From assembly GCF_003043945.1 (NCBI RefSeq), contig NZ_PYXG01000002.1:248001-312000 (forward strand): 64,000 nt of DNA. The letters run 5' to 3'. How positions within the stretch are numbered: the stretch's first letter is position 1; each line of letters opens with the position of its first letter. The notes beneath the pieces are model-generated. The model saw nothing but the letters and a program-made list of their open reading frames with translations, had not been told where the DNA came from and searched no databases. This document shows, in pieces, positions 1 to 8,995 of this stretch. Both the position numbers and the translations under genes were made by a program. Origin of the DNA: Prevotella sp. oral taxon 376. Its GTDB lineage: Bacteria; Bacteroidota; Bacteroidia; Bacteroidales; Bacteroidaceae.

Positions 1-2784
1 GAATGGCGCAAACGGGGCTATCAACTTTGAAACAGCCATTAAGCAGGTATAGAGAGTCTGATAGGCATCCAGTTTGTCCCGGCTCATTTCTTTACCCCAG
101 AAACGCTTTCGGTTAAGGCGAACATACCAATTGCTGAGATCGTCATTGACGAATGTTTCTATAAGACGACCTGCGCGAGTAGGATCATACTTGTCAAGCT
201 CCCTTTCTACACCCTTAATCAGCGAATTAACTTTTGAGATAATCCAGCGATCAATTTCCGCGGTAGGCTTCAGAACATCTTTCCCCGGCTCATATCCATC
301 GACATTGGCATAAAGGGCAAAGAAGCTATATGTATTATAAAGCGTCCCGAAAAATTTGCGACGGACTTCATCAACGCCTTCCGGGTCAAACTTGAGGTTA
401 TCCCATGGTTCCGAGTTTGTCATCATATAGAAGCGCACGGGGTCTGCCCCATACTTATGAATCATCTCAAACGGATCCGTTACATTCCCTACATGCTTAC
501 TCATTTTGTTTCCCTTGGCATCAAGCACAAGTCCTGTCGAGATTACATTCTTGAAGGAAACAGAATCAAAAACCATCGCTGCAATGGCGTGCAGCGTAAA
601 GAACCAGCCACGGGTCTGGTCTACTCCCTCATTGATAAAATCAGCCGGGAAGAAAGCCGGAGCAATCGGTATTCCCTCATAATCTGAATGAATCAGTTTC
701 TGTCGGTCTGTCTCCGTACCTCTTGACATTTCTCCCTCAAACGGATAATGCAACTGGGCGAAAGGCATAGAGCCGCTGTCGAACCAGACATCAATCAAGT
801 CTCTTTCTCGGTGCATGGGCTTACCTTCGTCATTTGCCAATACAATATGGTCGATATATGGTCGATGAAGGTCTATCCTGTCGTAGTTTTCTTGGGAATA
901 ATTTCCGGGTACAAACCCTTTGTCTTTCAGCGGATTGCTTTGCATAACTCCGGCAGCGACCGCTTTTTCTATTTCATTATAGAGTTCTTCCACGGAGCCT
1001 ATGCATTTCTCATGACGGTTATCATCACGCCAGATGGGCAATGGGGTTCCCCAGAAACGCGAGCGGCTCAAATTCCAGTCATTTAGATTTTCAAGCCAGT
1101 TACCAAAGCGCCCCGTTCCCGTTGACTCCGGCTGCCAGTTAATGGTCTTGTTAAGTTCTACCATTCGCACCTTGCACTGAGTATCCTTAATAAACCAACT
1201 GTCCAAAGGATAATAAAGAATGGGCTTATCCGTGCGCCAGCAATGCGGATAGTTATGCACATGTTTCTCTATCTTGAACGCGGTTCCCTCCTGCTTCATT
1301 TCCATGCAAATGACAATGTTCAGGTCTTCGGCCCTCTCGCTTGCCTTCTTGTCCCACACTCCGTTCGGATTGAACTCCGGCGCATAAGCATTCTTCACAT
1401 AATCGCCCGCATGATGAGCATATGCACGAACATCGACACAAGCCTTCGTAAAATTCTCGTCAAGTTCATCCAGGACATAGTATTTGCCCTGAAGATCAAC
1501 CATGGGGCGAGTCTCCCCTTTCTTGTTGACAAGATACAGGGCCGGTATATTTGCGTCTCTGGCAACTTTTGCGTCATCGGCACCGAATGTAGGGGCAATA
1601 TGCACAATGCCAGTACCATCCTCGGTAGTTACATAGTCGCCGAGGATAACACGGAAAGCCTCACTCTCCATCTCGACAAACTTGTCGCGGCCATTTGCCG
1701 CTACAAAGACTCTCTCGGGATGGGCCACTGCATACGAACTCACGAAGGGAGCCGCAAAATCATCAAGTTTTTCGCACGGCTTAACCCATGGCATCAGTTG
1801 TCGATAATGATATCCTTCCAAATCAGCACCTTTCATGCGGTCTATCACCTTAAATGGTACATACTTGTCGCCATGCACATATTCCGGCAGTTCACCACCA
1901 TCCGTAACCTCTCCTTCCGGCTTCAGATAGGCATTTATCAAAGGCTCCGCCATGATGAGGGTCATTTTCTCCGCAGAGTAAGGATTATAAGTCTCTATCG
2001 CTACATAATCAATTTTCGGACCCACACAAAGGGCCGTGTTTGACGGCAATGTCCATGGAGTGGTTGTCCAGGCGATAAAATAAGGCTTGCCCCAATTCGT
2101 CCACTCTTCTTTCGGATCCTTGATCAAGAACTGCGCCGTAACAGTGGTATCCTTGACATCCCGATAACAGCCCGGCTGATTCAGTTCATGGGAGCTCAGA
2201 CCTGTACCTGCTGCCGGAGAATAAGGCTGAATGGTGTAGCCCTTATATAGCAGCCCTTTATTGTAGAGCTGTTTCAGAAGCCACCATAAAGTTTCTATAT
2301 ACTTATTGTCGTATGTGATATACGGATGGTCAAGGTCGATAAAATAGCCCATCTCCTCTGTCAGTTGGCGCCATTCTGCCGTGAATTTCATCACATTCTC
2401 CCGACATCTCCGGTTATACTCCTCGGTCGAGATATACTTGTCCGACTTCTCGTTATCAATATCTTTCTTAGTTATTCCGAGCTCTTTCTCTACACCCAGC
2501 TCCACGGGGAGGCCGTGTGTATCCCATCCGGCCTTGCGATGCACCTGCATGCCGCGCATGGTCTTATAGCGGTTGAATGTGTCTTTGATGCTGCGGGCGA
2601 GCACATGGTGAATACCCGGATGGCCGTTTGCCGAAGGAGGTCCCTCGAAGAAAACAAATTCCGGACATCCCTCGCGTTCATCAATACTCTTATGGAAGAT
2701 ATCGTTCCTCTCCCACTCTGCCAGCACTTTCTGATTGGTCTCCACCAAATTCATGCCGGTGTGCTCTGCAAACTTTTTTGCCAT
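1..2784 (-). CDS. ileS: Isoleucyl-tRNA synthetase, 5' part (C-terminus beyond window)
   Basis: Charges tRNA-Ile with isoleucine in the cytoplasm (class I synthetase). The frame is open from an ATG at 2784 to the window edge, giving 928 codons. Seen: the ATP-binding HIGH-type signature HPGIHH at residues 55-60 behind GPPSANG, and the second signature KMSKH at 760-764. The long insertion between them fits the editing (CP1) domain. Family members in this phylum run to about 1100-1200 residues, so the anticodon-binding end is outside the window. A full Bacteroidetes promoter lies 40-71 bp upstream. Long frames on the other strand are shadows. Confidence 0.97.
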   Translation of the reverse strand, partial: MAKKFAEHTGMNLVETNQKVLAEWERNDIFHKSIDEREGCPEFVFFEGPPSANGHPGIHHVLARSIKDTFNRYKTMRGMQVHRKAGWDTHGLPVELGVEKELGITKKDIDNEKSDKYISTEEYNRRCRENVMKFTAEWRQLTEEMGYFIDLDHPYITYDNKYIETLWWLLKQLYNKGLLYKGYTIQPYSPAAGTGLSSHELNQPGCYRDVKDTTVTAQFLIKDPKEEWTNWGKPYFIAWTTTPWTLPSNTALCVGPKIDYVAIETYNPYSAEKMTLIMAEPLINAYLKPEGEVTDGGELPEYVHGDKYVPFKVIDRMKGADLEGYHYRQLMPWVKPCEKLDDFAAPFVSSYAVAHPERVFVAANGRDKFVEMESEAFRVILGDYVTTEDGTGIVHIAPTFGADDAKVARDANIPALYLVNKKGETRPMVDLQGKYYVLDELDENFTKACVDVRAYAHHAGDYVKNAYAPEFNPNGVWDKKASERAEDLNIVICMEMKQEGTAFKIEKHVHNYPHCWRTDKPILYYPLDSWFIKDTQCKVRMVELNKTINWQPESTGTGRFGNWLENLNDWNLSRSRFWGTPLPIWRDDNRHEKCIGSVEELYNEIEKAVAAGVMQSNPLKDKGFVPGNYSQENYDRIDLHRPYIDHIVLANDEGKPMHRERDLIDVWFDSGSMPFAQLHYPFEGEMSRGTETDRQKLIHSDYEGIPIAPAFFPADFINEGVDQTRGWFFTLHAIAAMVFDSVSFKNVISTGLVLDAKGNKMSKHVGNVTDPFEMIHKYGADPVRFYMMTNSEPWDNLKFDPEGVDEVRRKFFGTLYNTYSFFALYANVDGYEPGKDVLKPTAEIDRWIISKVNSLIKGVERELDKYDPTRAGRLIETFVNDDLSNWYVRLNRKRFWGKEMSRDKLDAYQTLYTCLMAVSKLIAPFAPF

Positions 2785-2823
2785 TTTATACTCTAACTTT
2801 TATTTTTTATCAAATTTGTCGTG

Positions 2824-2855
2824 CAAAGATAGTATATTTTTGGTGCTCCACCAAA
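2824..2855 (-). promoter_or_regulatory. Promoter of ileS
   Basis: Minus strand: -33 element TTTG (2852-2855), 20 bp, then -7 element TATCTTTG (2824-2831). This is an exact fit to the Bacteroidetes consensus. The leader to the ATG at 2784 would be about 35 nt. Confidence 0.75.
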
Positions 2856-3118
2856 TTCTAAAACTTATTTTTTATGTTCGCACGCGCAATACGGCGCAGT
2901 AGAAAAAAGTTCCGAGGAGTCCTGAATACATCCTTGTAGCAAGGCAAAAGAGAAATAAACACTCCATAAATATTGACAAACATGCTAAAATAAAGCCTTG
3001 TTTTAAGAGCCAACACTATGATTGCTCACAAAACGGGCCTAAAAACGAGGAAAATATAAGGATCTGATTCCCAATGTTTTGCACAAATACCAAGTGACGA
3101 ATGAGAACTTTGAATGAT
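2856..3118. other. Intergenic stretch, no gene seen
   Basis: Together with 3160-3334 this makes about 550 bp between ileS and the Nudix gene. No frame with convincing coding character, tRNA or repeat was found apart from the hairpin at 3119-3159. Confidence 0.5.
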
Positions 3119-3159
3119 GCAAAAGGCCGCTTTTTAGTTTCCTTTTAGCGGCTTTTTGC
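3119..3159 (-). terminator. Hairpin terminator, probably for the Nudix gene
   Basis: A 12-bp inverted repeat with one mismatch (arms 3119-3130 and 3148-3159, GCCGC core) has A/T runs on both sides and could act on either strand. The only gene reading into it is the leftward Nudix gene, which stops 175 bp away. Confidence 0.55.
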
Positions 3160-3334
3160 ATTGCCGGAGACTGCAAATAGCAATCCAAAATGCCGTTAGA
3201 AGAACACCCGGCAGCCGTTTTTCACCATTCCATCGAGAAAAAAGGCTCTCCAAAATGGCATCTTTGCCCACAGATGTTAGCTGTTTAGCGTCGGAAAAGA
3301 ATTGTTTGGAAGCAGCGAAAAATGCGAATTTAAT

Positions 3335-3730
3335 TTACAAAATGACAGCATTTCCACGCCTTGCCTCAAGTCTTTCAATTATAGCCTTATCAGCTGGAAG
3401 CCACTTTAATTCTCCCAATTCATCTAATAACAGCCATCTGGCATTTTCCGCCTCCAGCAATTTCGGTTCTCCCTTATGTAAAGAGCACAGGTAATAATGT
3501 ATCTTCAAATGAAACTTGGGATAATCCATGTCTATGGTCGCAAGAAACCCATTTATGGAGATTTCCACATCCAATTCCTCCTTTATCTCCCTTTTCAAGG
3601 CGATTTCCGGAGTTTCTCCAGCCTCTATCTTGCCGCCAGGAAAATCCCACCAACCTTTCCATTCGCCGTGTCCTCGCTGTGTGGCAAAATAGCGACAGCC
3701 TTTCTGAATGATTGCCGCAACGACTTCCAT
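3335..3730 (-). CDS. Nudix hydrolase (MutT-like)
   Basis: Probable nucleoside-triphosphate pyrophosphohydrolase of the MutT type, which hydrolyses oxidised or non-canonical dNTPs. Seen: a Nudix box at residues 33-55, with G33, E39, R47, E48, E51 and E52 in the GX5EX7REUXEE pattern; the usual following G is D54. Length 131 residues, normal for small MutT proteins. I chose the ATG at 3730 over an in-frame ATG at 3769 because a -7 promoter element (3757-3764) lies between them, so the longer form would start before the transcript. The substrate cannot be told from sequence. Confidence 0.88.
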   Translation of the reverse strand: MEVVAAIIQKGCRYFATQRGHGEWKGWWDFPGGKIEAGETPEIALKREIKEELDVEISINGFLATIDMDYPKFHLKIHYYLCSLHKGEPKLLEAENARWLLLDELGELKWLPADKAIIERLEARRGNAVIL

Positions 3731-3756
3731 TTGTTTCTTAAATTTGAAATTCGGGA

Positions 3757-3764
3757 CAAATATA
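3757..3764 (-). promoter_or_regulatory. -7 element of the Nudix gene
   Basis: TATATTTG on the minus strand, 27 bp before the ATG at 3730. No good -33 element at the right spacing. It helps decide the start codon. Confidence 0.45.
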
Positions 3765-3862
3765 CTCATTTTTTCAGAAAGAAGATACGGGATTCGTGCG
3801 ATTTATAATAAATAGGAATAGGTTCGGAATAGGTCCGGAACAAGCAGTCCACAAATCCATAT

Positions 3863-3893
3863 TTTGAAATATCAATTATTTTTATTACATTTG
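3863..3893 (+). promoter_or_regulatory. Promoter of the secreted protein at 3902; nearly leaderless
   Basis: TTTG (3863-3866), 19 bp, TACATTTG (3886-3893). The ATG at 3902 begins 9 bp after the -7 element, so the transcript would have a leader of only a few nucleotides or none. Confidence 0.65.
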
Positions 3894-3901
3894 CAGCCGA
3901 T

Positions 3902-4486
3902 ATGAGAGTCAAGAGAGTCATAATTACAGGCCTGTTCGCAATGTTTCTGGCTGCTGCGGCAAATGCGCAGACTCCGGTTGCCGACCGCGTCAGGGCCGCT
4001 ATCAAGCGTCTACCTACGAGCATAAAAGTGGTGGCAAAATACACGGATAACGCTCGCCACTGTCTCTATTACATTCTCGACCACCGCCTCTATTGCCTGG
4101 ATGTGATAAGAAACAAGAACGAGGAGGTGGACTTTCCGGAAAGTTATCTGAAGATTCTCGACTGTTACCTTATCCACAAGAGCAAACTCCTTTTCGTGAG
4201 CATTGACCGCGGTTCTCTGAGCAAGACCTATGCAGTCGATGGCCAGAAGTTGTATATGATAAACCCGCTGACCCGAAGAATCAAAGAGATCGGTTCGGGA
4301 TACTCGATTGAGAAAGGCACATTGAAGGGCAACGAATGCTTCTGTGTAAGAAAAGCTCATAAGTGTCTGAATCCCAACGCGGTTATAGAGAAACAGCAAT
4401 GGATTGCACGAGAACACTTCTATGGTGCTGACGGATCTGTTCTTTATGCGGGAAAAGAATTCAAGATAAGAATTGCGCCAAAATAG
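3902..4486 (+). CDS. Small secreted protein of unknown function
   Basis: I do not recognise a family. Seen: 194 residues with a clear Sec signal peptide (basic MRVKR start, hydrophobic stretch, ANA-Q cleavage site near residue 22-23). The mature part is basic and rich in K and R, with scattered cysteines and short beta-like segments reminiscent of a repeated read-out of Y/L-rich strands, but no catalytic motif. It probably acts in the periplasm or at the cell surface. It stands alone between the leftward Nudix gene and the convergent DUF5715 gene, 39 bp from the latter. The promoter spacing implies an almost leaderless mRNA. Confidence 0.8.
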   Translation: MRVKRVIITGLFAMFLAAAANAQTPVADRVRAAIKRLPTSIKVVAKYTDNARHCLYYILDHRLYCLDVIRNKNEEVDFPESYLKILDCYLIHKSKLLFVSIDRGSLSKTYAVDGQKLYMINPLTRRIKEIGSGYSIEKGTLKGNECFCVRKAHKCLNPNAVIEKQQWIAREHFYGADGSVLYAGKEFKIRIAPK

Positions 4487-4525
4487 GGAAACAAGTTTCC
4501 TCCTCCGGGCAGGCCGTTTTGAAGT

Positions 4526-5353
4526 TTACCTTACCGTGATATGAAAACACCCTTGGCGAACTTCGTATTTGATGTAACATCTTCCCGACTCATGCATGTC
4601 GCGAAGAACCTCGCTGAAAATCCACTTTAAGGTATCATTACGCACCTCGCGCCGAGACTCCCCGGGCGCCTCTACTGTTTTATATCGATTATAGGCAATA
4701 TCAAAAGTGGTGCCATACTGATGGCAGCTGTTTTGCGTTGCGTTACCATTCCGAGCACGCAGGTTGGCCACATCATTCTGGCTGCGGAGCACACTGGTTA
4801 TCACAATCTTATGCAGGGGAACGCCCTTCACCACCAGGCTATCATAGAAGCTGCGCCCAATATCCTGCAGCAGAACCGATGCCCGAGGAACGAGATAAGG
4901 TATCGAATTGCGCAACTTGTCGACATAAAAATATGGATTAGAGCCTATATACACAAGTTCCGCCTTCCGCCTCTCTGCCTCCGCCCTATCCTTGACAGGT
5001 TTTACTCCTAATTTCCGGGCAGCTGCCAACTGCACATCATTCTGATCAGGAAAGGTAGAGTCAAAGTGAGGGACGCTGTAAATGCGGTTTTTTGCCAAGC
5101 TCCCATCTGCCTTGAAGAACCTCGACCGGTTCTCTATCCTTTTCGAAGGGATAACAGATTCTGCAATATCTTGAGTTGTTGCGGGCACATCTCCTATTGA
5201 GGCGGCAATGGAGTCTGAATCAACGGGAATGTTAGTTATATCAGTTGTTTTGAGATCGGCACCTGTTATTCCCGGATATATACACCGCACCATTCCCAGA
5301 ATAACAACAACAATGCCAAAACCTTGCAAATATCTCGTCTTACTTATCTTCAT
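4526..5353 (-). CDS. DUF5715 family protein, M15/VanY-like fold
   Basis: Probable envelope protein of 275 residues, related to the DUF5715 group of Bacteroidetes. Seen: one hydrophobic N-terminal segment (about 10-22, signal anchor), a low-complexity linker to about 75, and a C-terminal domain. The domain has an SVLRS strand, then H211 with D218 in an HQYGTTFD motif, and a final CFHI with H271. The H-x6-D and terminal H pattern matches the zinc ligands of D-Ala-D-Ala carboxypeptidases and related LAS peptidases (VanY, M15). This suggests peptidoglycan cleavage, which is inference. Divergent from phoH. Confidence 0.8.
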   Translation of the reverse strand: MKISKTRYLQGFGIVVVILGMVRCIYPGITGADLKTTDITNIPVDSDSIAASIGDVPATTQDIAESVIPSKRIENRSRFFKADGSLAKNRIYSVPHFDSTFPDQNDVQLAAARKLGVKPVKDRAEAERRKAELVYIGSNPYFYVDKLRNSIPYLVPRASVLLQDIGRSFYDSLVVKGVPLHKIVITSVLRSQNDVANLRARNGNATQNSCHQYGTTFDIAYNRYKTVEAPGESRREVRNDTLKWIFSEVLRDMHESGRCYIKYEVRQGCFHITVR

Positions 5354-5379
5354 TTTTCGAAATTCATCTAAAATTGCGA

Positions 5380-5387
5380 CAAAGTTA
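5380..5387 (-). promoter_or_regulatory. -7 element of the DUF5715 gene
   Basis: TAACTTTG on the minus strand, 27 bp upstream of the ATG at 5353. No convincing -33 element. Confidence 0.4.
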
Positions 5388-5430
5388 ATAAAAAGTTAAG
5401 AGTTTCTTATCTTGTCTCGTAATATTTTTG

Positions 5431-5438
5431 TAAATTTG
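5431..5438 (+). promoter_or_regulatory. -7 element of the phoH operon
   Basis: TAAATTTG 75 bp before the chosen phoH start. It is the only promoter-like site before the tightly packed run that follows, so it may drive phoH to the HD-domain gene. Confidence 0.45.
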
Positions 5439-5512
5439 CACAAAAATAAGATTCGCTGAACTTAGTTCAGGGAATGTTGATTTCCCAAGGAAGTGAGGCG
5501 GAAAAGCAATAT

Positions 5513-6484
5513 ATGATAGAGAAGCATTTAATACTTGAAGATATTGATCCCATAGTGTTCTATGGAGTAAATAACGGGCATCTTCAAATGTTGAAATCCT
5601 TGTTTCCCAAACTTCGTATCGTTGCTCGCGACAATGTCATGCGCATTATCGGAGACGAAGAAGAAATCTCAAAGATAGAGGATGATGTGGAAAGCCTGCG
5701 CCAGCATGTCTTGAAATACAATTCCTTAGACGATGAAGACATCCTCGATATTATCAAGGGGAAAAAGACCAAGGCCGACTCCATAAAAGGCGTCTTAGTC
5801 TATTCGATATCGGGAAGACCTATCAAGAGTCGTTCCGAGAATCAGCAGAAACTGATAGACTCCTTTGAGAAAGACGACATGATATTTGCCGTCGGACCTG
5901 CCGGCACGGGTAAAACCTATTTGAGCATTGCACTTGCGGTAAAGGCACTAAAGGAAAAGACGGCAAAAAAGATTATTCTTTCCCGACCGGCAGTAGAAGC
6001 CGGTGAGAAGCTGGGATTTCTTCCCGGCGACATGAAAGACAAGATTGACCCGTATCTGCAGCCACTATATGATGCGTTAGAAGATTTGATTCCCGCCGTG
6101 AAGCTTCAAGACATGATGGACAAACATATCATTCAAATTGCCCCTTTGGCATTCATGCGGGGAAGAACCTTGAGTGATGCAGTGGTAATCCTTGACGAAG
6201 CGCAGAATACGACGCCGGCGCAAATCCGCATGTTTCTTACACGAATGGGGTGGAACACGAAAATGATTATTACCGGCGACATGACCCAGATAGATCTGCC
6301 CCATGAACAGAAGAGTGGTTTGAAAGAAGCCCTTAAAATCCTGTCTGGAATTGAGGGGATTTCGGTTGTTGAGCTGAACAAAAAAGATATCGTCAGGCAT
6401 AAGCTGGTTACTCGCATTGTCAACGCCTATGAGGCTTACGACAAAAAGCGGAACAATGAAAAGGAATTGGAATTTAAGGACTAA
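5513..6484 (+). CDS. phoH: PhoH-like ATPase (YbeZ type)
   Basis: P-loop ATPase of the PhoH/YbeZ family, linked in other bacteria to RNA metabolism and ribosome maturation with YbeY. Seen in the 323-residue form: Walker A GPAGTGKT at 128-135, Walker B VVILDEAQ at 224-231, and the [11 protein letters not shown] motif near 253-263. The N-terminal 120 residues carry the small KH-like region typical of the family. Another in-frame ATG lies at 5474 (13 extra residues). I prefer 5513 because relatives begin with MIEKH. First gene of a rightward run; purC begins 16 bp after the stop. Confidence 0.93.
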   Translation: MIEKHLILEDIDPIVFYGVNNGHLQMLKSLFPKLRIVARDNVMRIIGDEEEISKIEDDVESLRQHVLKYNSLDDEDILDIIKGKKTKADSIKGVLVYSISGRPIKSRSENQQKLIDSFEKDDMIFAVGPAGTGKTYLSIALAVKALKEKTAKKIILSRPAVEAGEKLGFLPGDMKDKIDPYLQPLYDALEDLIPAVKLQDMMDKHIIQIAPLAFMRGRTLSDAVVILDEAQNTTPAQIRMFLTRMGWNTKMIITGDMTQIDLPHEQKSGLKEALKILSGIEGISVVELNKKDIVRHKLVTRIVNAYEAYDKKRNNEKELEFKD

Positions 6485-6500
6485 ATTATACACAAAAGCA

Positions 6501-7454
6501 ATGAAAGCATTAACAAGAACCGACTTCCATTTTGAGGGTCAGAAGAGCGTTTATCATGGTAAAGTTCGCGATGTATATAACATTAATGACGAACTTATGG
6601 TAATGGTTGCCACGGACAGAATTTCCGCATTTGATGTAATTCTGCCCAAAGGCATCCCCTTTAAAGGACAAGTCTTGAATCAGATTGCCGCAAAATTTCT
6701 GGATGCAACCAGCGATATATGCCCTAACTGGAAACTCGCAACTCCCGACCCGATGGTTACTGTTGGGTTAAAATGTGAGGGATTCCGTGTCGAAATGATT
6801 ATTCGGTCTATTCTCACTGGCAGCGCATGGAGAGCATACAAAGAAGGATGCCGAGAACTATGTGGGGTAAAACTTCCCGACGGAATGCGTGAGAATCAGA
6901 AATTCCCAAAACCCATCATTACCCCTACTACAAAAGCTGACGAGGGACATGACCTGAATATTTCCAGAGAAGAAATCATCAGCCAAGGGCTTGTTTCTGC
7001 AGAAGACTATGCCGTGATTGAAGACTATACTCGCAAGTTGTTTGCCCGTGGACAGGAAATCGCGGCTAAGCGTGGTCTTATCCTTGTCGACACGAAATAT
7101 GAGTTTGGCAAACGAAGCGGAAAGATATACCTTATCGACGAAATCCATACTCCAGATTCGAGTCGCTATTTTTATGCAGATGGATATGACGAGAAATTTA
7201 AAAAGGGAGAACCACAGAAACAACTTTCAAAGGAATTTGTTCGCCAATGGCTCATAGAAAACAACTTCATGAATGAACCGGGACAAAAAATGCCCGAAAT
7301 TACCGATCAATATGCAGAAAGTGTATCCCAAAGATATATCGAACTCTATGAGCATATTACCGGCGAAAGTTTTAATAAATCGATTGAAAAAGAGGGTGAT
7401 ATTGCCGGGCGCATTGAAAGGAATGTATGTGAATACTTAAAAACAAGAAGATAG
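6501..7454 (+). CDS. purC: Phosphoribosylaminoimidazole-succinocarboxamide synthase
   Basis: SAICAR synthetase: joins CAIR and aspartate with ATP in purine synthesis. Seen: the YHGKVRDVY nucleotide-binding loop near residues 18-26, DRISAFD near 43-49, and the conserved LTGSAWRAY and VDTKYEFG segments. 317 residues, the length of the longer SAICAR synthetases of this phylum. The frame stays open upstream into phoH, but the ATG at 6501 is the family start. Sits 16 bp after phoH and 19 bp before ubiE, which suggests cotranscription. Confidence 0.97.
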   Translation: MKALTRTDFHFEGQKSVYHGKVRDVYNINDELMVMVATDRISAFDVILPKGIPFKGQVLNQIAAKFLDATSDICPNWKLATPDPMVTVGLKCEGFRVEMIIRSILTGSAWRAYKEGCRELCGVKLPDGMRENQKFPKPIITPTTKADEGHDLNISREEIISQGLVSAEDYAVIEDYTRKLFARGQEIAAKRGLILVDTKYEFGKRSGKIYLIDEIHTPDSSRYFYADGYDEKFKKGEPQKQLSKEFVRQWLIENNFMNEPGQKMPEITDQYAESVSQRYIELYEHITGESFNKSIEKEGDIAGRIERNVCEYLKTRR

Positions 7455-7473
7455 ACTTTCACTTTTATGCATC

Positions 7474-8208
7474 ATGTATAAGCAAGAAAATGTCAAGCCT
7501 TATGACGGAGATGGAGAAAAGGGAGAATTAGTGGAACAATTATTCAACAACATTGCCTCTACTTATGATACCTTGAACCACCGCCTTTCATGGAATATAG
7601 ACAAAGTGTGGAGAAAAGCTGCTATCAAGCAACTCATGCCATTTAAGCCTAAATATATATTAGATATAGCCACAGGAACTGGAGATTTTGCTATCCTTGC
7701 CGCACAAATGCTTCAGCCTGTACGGCTTATGGGTGCTGACATATCTGAGGAAATGATGAAAATTGGTGTCGAGAAAGTCAGAAAAGCAGGATTAGAGAAT
7801 TTGATCGGCTTCAAGATGGAGGATTGTATGAATATGTCGTTTAAAGATAACACATTTGATGCTGTTACTGCAGCATTTGGTATCCGGAATTTCCAATGTC
7901 TTGATAAAGGCCTATCGGAAATATACAGAGTTTTAAAATCCAACGGGCATCTCTGCATCGCGGAGCTTACAACTCCGATTTCGTTTCCCATGAAGCAGTT
8001 ATTCCGGTTTTATTCACACTATATCCTTCCTACATACGGTAGTCTGATTAGCAAAGACAGGGCTGCTTACGAATATCTGACCAAGTCTGTCGAAGCATTT
8101 CCGCAAGGGGAAAACATGATGGTGATACTGAAGAAAGCCGGCTTTAGTAAGACGACCTTTAAGCGCCATACCTTTGGCATCTGTACGATATATCTTGCAT
8201 CAAAGTAA
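7474..8208 (+). CDS. ubiE: Demethylmenaquinone methyltransferase
   Basis: SAM-dependent C-methyltransferase (UbiE/MenG) that performs the last step of menaquinone synthesis. Seen: SAM-binding motif I DIATGTGDF at residues 64-72, AFGIRNF in the middle, and a C-terminal ICTIYLASK ending. 244 residues, normal length. Members of this phylum use menaquinone rather than ubiquinone, so the menaquinone reaction is the likely one. Lies 19 bp after purC and 21 bp before aroE. Confidence 0.95.
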   Translation: MYKQENVKPYDGDGEKGELVEQLFNNIASTYDTLNHRLSWNIDKVWRKAAIKQLMPFKPKYILDIATGTGDFAILAAQMLQPVRLMGADISEEMMKIGVEKVRKAGLENLIGFKMEDCMNMSFKDNTFDAVTAAFGIRNFQCLDKGLSEIYRVLKSNGHLCIAELTTPISFPMKQLFRFYSHYILPTYGSLISKDRAAYEYLTKSVEAFPQGENMMVILKKAGFSKTTFKRHTFGICTIYLASK

Positions 8209-8229
8209 ATATAATTATTAAAATTAATT

Positions 8230-8985
8230 ATGGATAAATATGGACTGATAGGCTACCCTTTAGGGCACTCGTTTTCGATTAGCTATTTTAACGAGAAGTT
8301 TCAAAATGAAGGTATTGATGCAAGATATGAGAATTTTGAAATTCCCAAGATTGAAGATTTAAAAGAAGTTCTAGATCTAAATCCGAGTCTCAAAGGTCTG
8401 AATGTAACAATTCCTTACAAGGAACAAGTCATGAAATACCTTGATTCTATCAGTCCCGAAGCCAAGGCTATTGGTGCCGTAAATGTCATTAAAGTAACGC
8501 ATAAAGGTCGGAAAACAGAGTTAAAAGGATATAATAGTGATGTCATAGGATTCACCAAAAGTATCGAAGCAGCTTTAGAACCTGCACACAAAAAGGCTTT
8601 AATTCTGGGCACAGGAGGCGCGTCGAAAGCTATTGATTACGGCTTGAGGTCTCTGGGGCTTGAGACTCTTTTCGTAAGCAGGACTAAAAAGAAAAACGCC
8701 ATTACTTATGAAGAGCTTACTCCTGAGCTCATAAGGGAATATAGAGTCATCGTCAACTGCACCCCAGTTGGCATGTATCCCCATGCAGACGAATGCCCAA
8801 AACTTCCATATGAAGCAATGGATACACATACACTACTTTACGACCTTATATATAATCCAGACGAGACTTCATTTCTGAAGCGAGGTAAAGAGAGAGGGGC
8901 TACTATCATCAATGGATTGGAGATGCTCTTATTGCAGGCCTTTGCCTCGTGGGAGTTCTGGAACGGAAAAGAAAGATTACAATAA
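8230..8985 (+). CDS. aroE: Shikimate dehydrogenase
   Basis: NADP-dependent reduction of 3-dehydroshikimate in the aromatic amino acid pathway. Seen: shikimate-binding SFSISYF near 14-20, NVTIPYKE with the catalytic lysine K64, the second catalytic residue D104 in YNSD, and a GTGGAS dinucleotide loop at 127-132. 251 residues, at the short end for AroE. Starts 21 bp after ubiE; purM follows after 10 bp. Confidence 0.95.
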   Translation: MDKYGLIGYPLGHSFSISYFNEKFQNEGIDARYENFEIPKIEDLKEVLDLNPSLKGLNVTIPYKEQVMKYLDSISPEAKAIGAVNVIKVTHKGRKTELKGYNSDVIGFTKSIEAALEPAHKKALILGTGGASKAIDYGLRSLGLETLFVSRTKKKNAITYEELTPELIREYRVIVNCTPVGMYPHADECPKLPYEAMDTHTLLYDLIYNPDETSFLKRGKERGATIINGLEMLLLQAFASWEFWNGKERLQ

Positions 8986-8995
8986 TTTAAGGATA

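Noticed and set aside
1243..2043. Long open frame opposite ileS
   Set aside because: It lies wholly inside the ileS coding strand's complement, shows no family motif and is explained by codon bias of the real gene.
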